7,053 nucleotides of DNA. Origin: Bacteroidota bacterium. GTDB lineage: Bacteria; Bacteroidota; Rhodothermia; Rhodothermales; JAAAOL01. The stretch spans positions 1 to 7,053 of the forward strand of contig JAAAOL010000151.1 in the NCBI GenBank assembly GCA_009908885.1, written 5' to 3'. Made by a program: the position numbers and the translations under genes. This document shows, one piece after another, positions 5,605 through 7,053 of the stretch. The notes below the pieces were generated by a model. That model was not told where the DNA came from and made no database searches. It saw nothing but the letters and a program-made list of their open reading frames with translations. Each line of letters starts with the position of its first letter. Position 1 is the first letter of the stretch.

Positions 5605-6585
5605 TTATTCGCACGTCGTCACCAGCGCCGACAGCACCTCGCGCTCGACGTCGCCGCCGCCGGGCCGGTTGAGGCGCACCCCGCGCACGACGAGCGTCGA
5701 GGAGCCGCCGCCGTCCAGGTTCATCGCATCCACCGCGCCGACCTGCGCCATCAGGTAGGCCAGTTCCTCCAGGTCGACGCCCCGGCTCGCGGGTTGTCGC
5801 CCATCGACGACCATCAGGATCAGATCGCCCTCGGCAGTACGGCCCGCCGCCGTGCGCGGGTGCGTCGCCGGGATCGACGTGCCGAAGAAGACCTCCGCGT
5901 CTGCCGTCACGCGGAGATGGCCGTCACGGAGCAGCATGGGCCCGGCGCCCAGCGCCTCGCGGACGGCCCAGCGCTGTGGTGTATCTGCCCACGTTCCCGG
6001 CTGTCGCGGACGGTTGCCCGGAGGTGCGGACCAGGCGAGGAGCGTATCGCCTGCCGTCGTGGCCCAGGCGAACTGCACCGCCTCCTCCAGAAATCCCATC
6101 GCGGCGCGGGCCAGCGGATAGGCGATGCGGTCACGCAGCAGCGTGTCGGGCGCGGCGAACAGCAGGCGCTCGTCGTCCAGCAGCAGCCCCACGTGGTCGG
6201 CGGGCGTGCGACCCATCGTGAAGTAGCCGCCGTTGATTGCTACGCACGCGTCGAGGCGCCGGGCGAAGGTCGTCATCCGCTCGCGCCGGTCGACCGAATC
6301 CGCAGACACGGCGACCTGGGTCTGGATGACAGGGTCGCGCTCCCGAATCCGCACGTACCACGCCCGAAGCGGCAGTGTCGTGTCGCGGGCTGCGTAGGCC
6401 CGGACGCCGCCGGGCAGGCGGGCGTTCAGTGAGTCGATGGGCTGCCATGCGAGTTGGAGCGAGTCGGGCACGGTCAGGGTCGATGCCGGCGAGGGTGGCG
6501 CCGAGCGCTGGCATCCGCCGAGGAGCAGGAGGACACCGACCAGGCCAAGCAGCAGGCGCGTCGGGGAGCGACCGAGGAGGGACAT
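5605..6585 (-). CDS. Phosphodiester glycosidase (NAGPA-domain) family lipoprotein
   Basis: The 326-residue product begins with a lipoprotein signal: basic N-terminus (GRSPTR), hydrophobic 11-22 and lipobox L22-G-G-C25, so mature Cys25 should be lipidated and the protein held on a membrane, facing the periplasm or cell surface. A Pro/Ser linker follows. The domain from about 75 to 324 carries the landmarks of the family named for human uncovering enzyme (N-acetylglucosamine-1-phosphodiester alpha-N-acetylglucosaminidase): A-I-N-G-G-Y-F (116-122), H-P-R-T-A-A-G-R (242-249), L-I-L-M-V-V-D-G-R (255-263) and M-N-L-D-G-G-G-S-S-T (288-297). The family cleaves sugar-phosphodiester bonds; bacterial members are linked to envelope or exopolysaccharide glycans, though the substrate here is unknown. 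Cys114 and Cys325 could form a disulphide, an inference. No strong ribosome site precedes the ATG at 6585. The gene is divergent from the FAS1 gene across 159 bases. Confidence 0.92.
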   Translation of the reverse strand: MSLLGRSPTRLLLGLVGVLLLLGGCQRSAPPSPASTLTVPDSLQLAWQPIDSLNARLPGGVRAYAARDTTLPLRAWYVRIRERDPVIQTQVAVSADSVDRRERMTTFARRLDACVAINGGYFTMGRTPADHVGLLLDDERLLFAAPDTLLRDRIAYPLARAAMGFLEEAVQFAWATTAGDTLLAWSAPPGNRPRQPGTWADTPQRWAVREALGAGPMLLRDGHLRVTADAEVFFGTSIPATHPRTAAGRTAEGDLILMVVDGRQPASRGVDLEELAYLMAQVGAVDAMNLDGGGSSTLVVRGVRLNRPGGGDVEREVLSALVTTCE

Positions 6586-6744
6586 GAGGGCAACGTTACG
6601 TTGTCGTGATAGCCGTGACCCGGGGGGCTTACTTCAGCGGATCGTGACGTTTCATAGAACGAACGCATACGCCGACGAGCCTGTTGTGCCTGTGCGGCAT
6701 GCGCCCCCCACTCGCCATCTAATCAGAATACGAAGGAGAACACC
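6586..6744. promoter_or_regulatory. Divergent intergenic region between lipoprotein and FAS1 genes
   Basis: This 159-base gap must hold the promoters of both divergent genes. The most AT-rich part is 6718-6734 (around TCTAATCAGAATACG), just upstream of the FAS1 ribosome site. I see no well-matched -35/-10 pair on either strand and no Bacteroidota-type TAnnTTTG element. A GC-rich block (CCGGGGGG near 6620 and GCGCCCCCC near 6701) separates AT-richer patches. Confidence 0.4.
6733..6738 (+). promoter_or_regulatory. Ribosome binding site of the FAS1 gene
   Basis: AAGGAG lies six bases before the ATG at 6745, a good Shine-Dalgarno sequence and spacing. It confirms the start of the gene that runs off the right edge of the window. 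Confidence 0.75.
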
Positions 6745-7053
6745 ATGAAACGCTGGAATCTATGGATCATGAGCTTTCTGCTGCTGAGCGTGATCGCCCT
6801 GCCGACGATGGAGGCCCACGCGCAGGAGATGGACGCCGAGGCGGCGCCGACCATCACGCAGATCGTCACCACCGATAGCACCTTCTCGACGCTCGCCGCC
6901 GCAGTGAAAGCGGCCGGGCTGGCCGAGGCGCTCGACGGCGACGGGCCGTTCACGGTCTTCGCGCCCACGAACGACGCCTTCGCGGCGCTGCCCGAAGGGA
7001 CACTGGATACGCTGCTGAAGCCCGAGAACAAGGATCAACTCGTCCGCATCTTG
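6745..7053 (+). CDS. Secreted fasciclin (FAS1) domain protein, 3' end outside the window
   Basis: This open frame runs from the ATG to the last base without a stop, giving the first 103 residues of a longer protein. A signal peptide is clear: K-R at 2-3, hydrophobic 7-20, and an A-H-A end before Gln27. A short acidic linker (EMDAEAAP) leads into a FAS1 domain: T-I-T-Q-I-V-T-T-D (36-44), F-S-T-L-A-A-A-V-K-A-A-G-L (47-59), and the conserved H1 box F-T-V-F-A-P-T-N-D-A-F (69-79) followed by A-L-P-E-G-T-L. FAS1 domains act in adhesion and extracellular matrix in many organisms; small single-domain secreted forms of about 160-190 residues are common in bacteria, so roughly half to two thirds of the protein is probably present here. 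The AAGGAG site supports the start. Confidence 0.93.
   Translation, partial: MKRWNLWIMSFLLLSVIALPTMEAHAQEMDAEAAPTITQIVTTDSTFSTLAAAVKAAGLAEALDGDGPFTVFAPTNDAFAALPEGTLDTLLKPENKDQLVRIL

Noticed and set aside
4358..5614. 418-codon minus-strand open frame
   Set aside because: It runs antisense through two plausible plus-strand genes and is Arg/His/Pro-rich; the plus-strand frames encode coherent membrane helices and amphipathic helices instead.
5569..6432. 287-codon plus-strand open frame
   Set aside because: It lies opposite the phosphodiester glycosidase gene, whose family motifs are clear, and has no recognisable domain of its own.

Overview
The window is chromosomal-looking DNA from a GC-rich bacterium (about two thirds G+C by eye) with densely packed protein genes and no RNA genes, insertion sequences, CRISPR arrays or phage genes that I can see. 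The proteins point to a diderm (Gram-negative) envelope: an Omp85-type outer-membrane beta-barrel, a lipoprotein, and signal peptides ending in A-x-A-Q. The combination of a FAS1 secreted protein, CPBP protease, class-C beta-lactamase-like hydrolase and phosphodiester glycosidase lipoprotein, with Shine-Dalgarno sequences on only some genes, would fit a GC-rich relative of the Bacteroidota such as the Rhodothermota. That placement is an inference from protein style, not a proven assignment.

Layout. (1) Positions 184-3431, minus strand: a tight three-gene cluster read in the order serine hydrolase, CPBP intramembrane protease, Omp85 barrel, with gaps of 25 and 10 bases, so very probably one transcript. 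(2) Positions 3432-3703: a divergent control region rich in short palindromes, with a plausible promoter for the minus-strand cluster. (3) Positions 3704-5572, plus strand: three genes without a recognised function, namely a small beta-rich soluble protein, a four-helix membrane protein, and a 287-residue protein with a helical N-terminal module and a two-helix membrane anchor. (4) Positions 5605-6585, minus strand: a phosphodiester glycosidase (NAGPA-domain) lipoprotein, convergent with the preceding gene. (5) Positions 6745-7053, plus strand: the first 103 codons of a secreted fasciclin (FAS1) protein that runs off the window, divergent from the lipoprotein gene.

How they fit together. Most identifiable products act in the cell envelope: two secreted enzymes (one lipid-anchored), an inner-membrane protease, an outer-membrane barrel and a secreted adhesion-type domain. 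The minus-strand trio spans periplasm, inner membrane and outer membrane and is the most suggestive unit, but nothing in the sequence gives its substrate. The remainder looks like ordinary core or lineage-specific genome. I found no convincing evidence of a new defence, mobile or RNA-based system.
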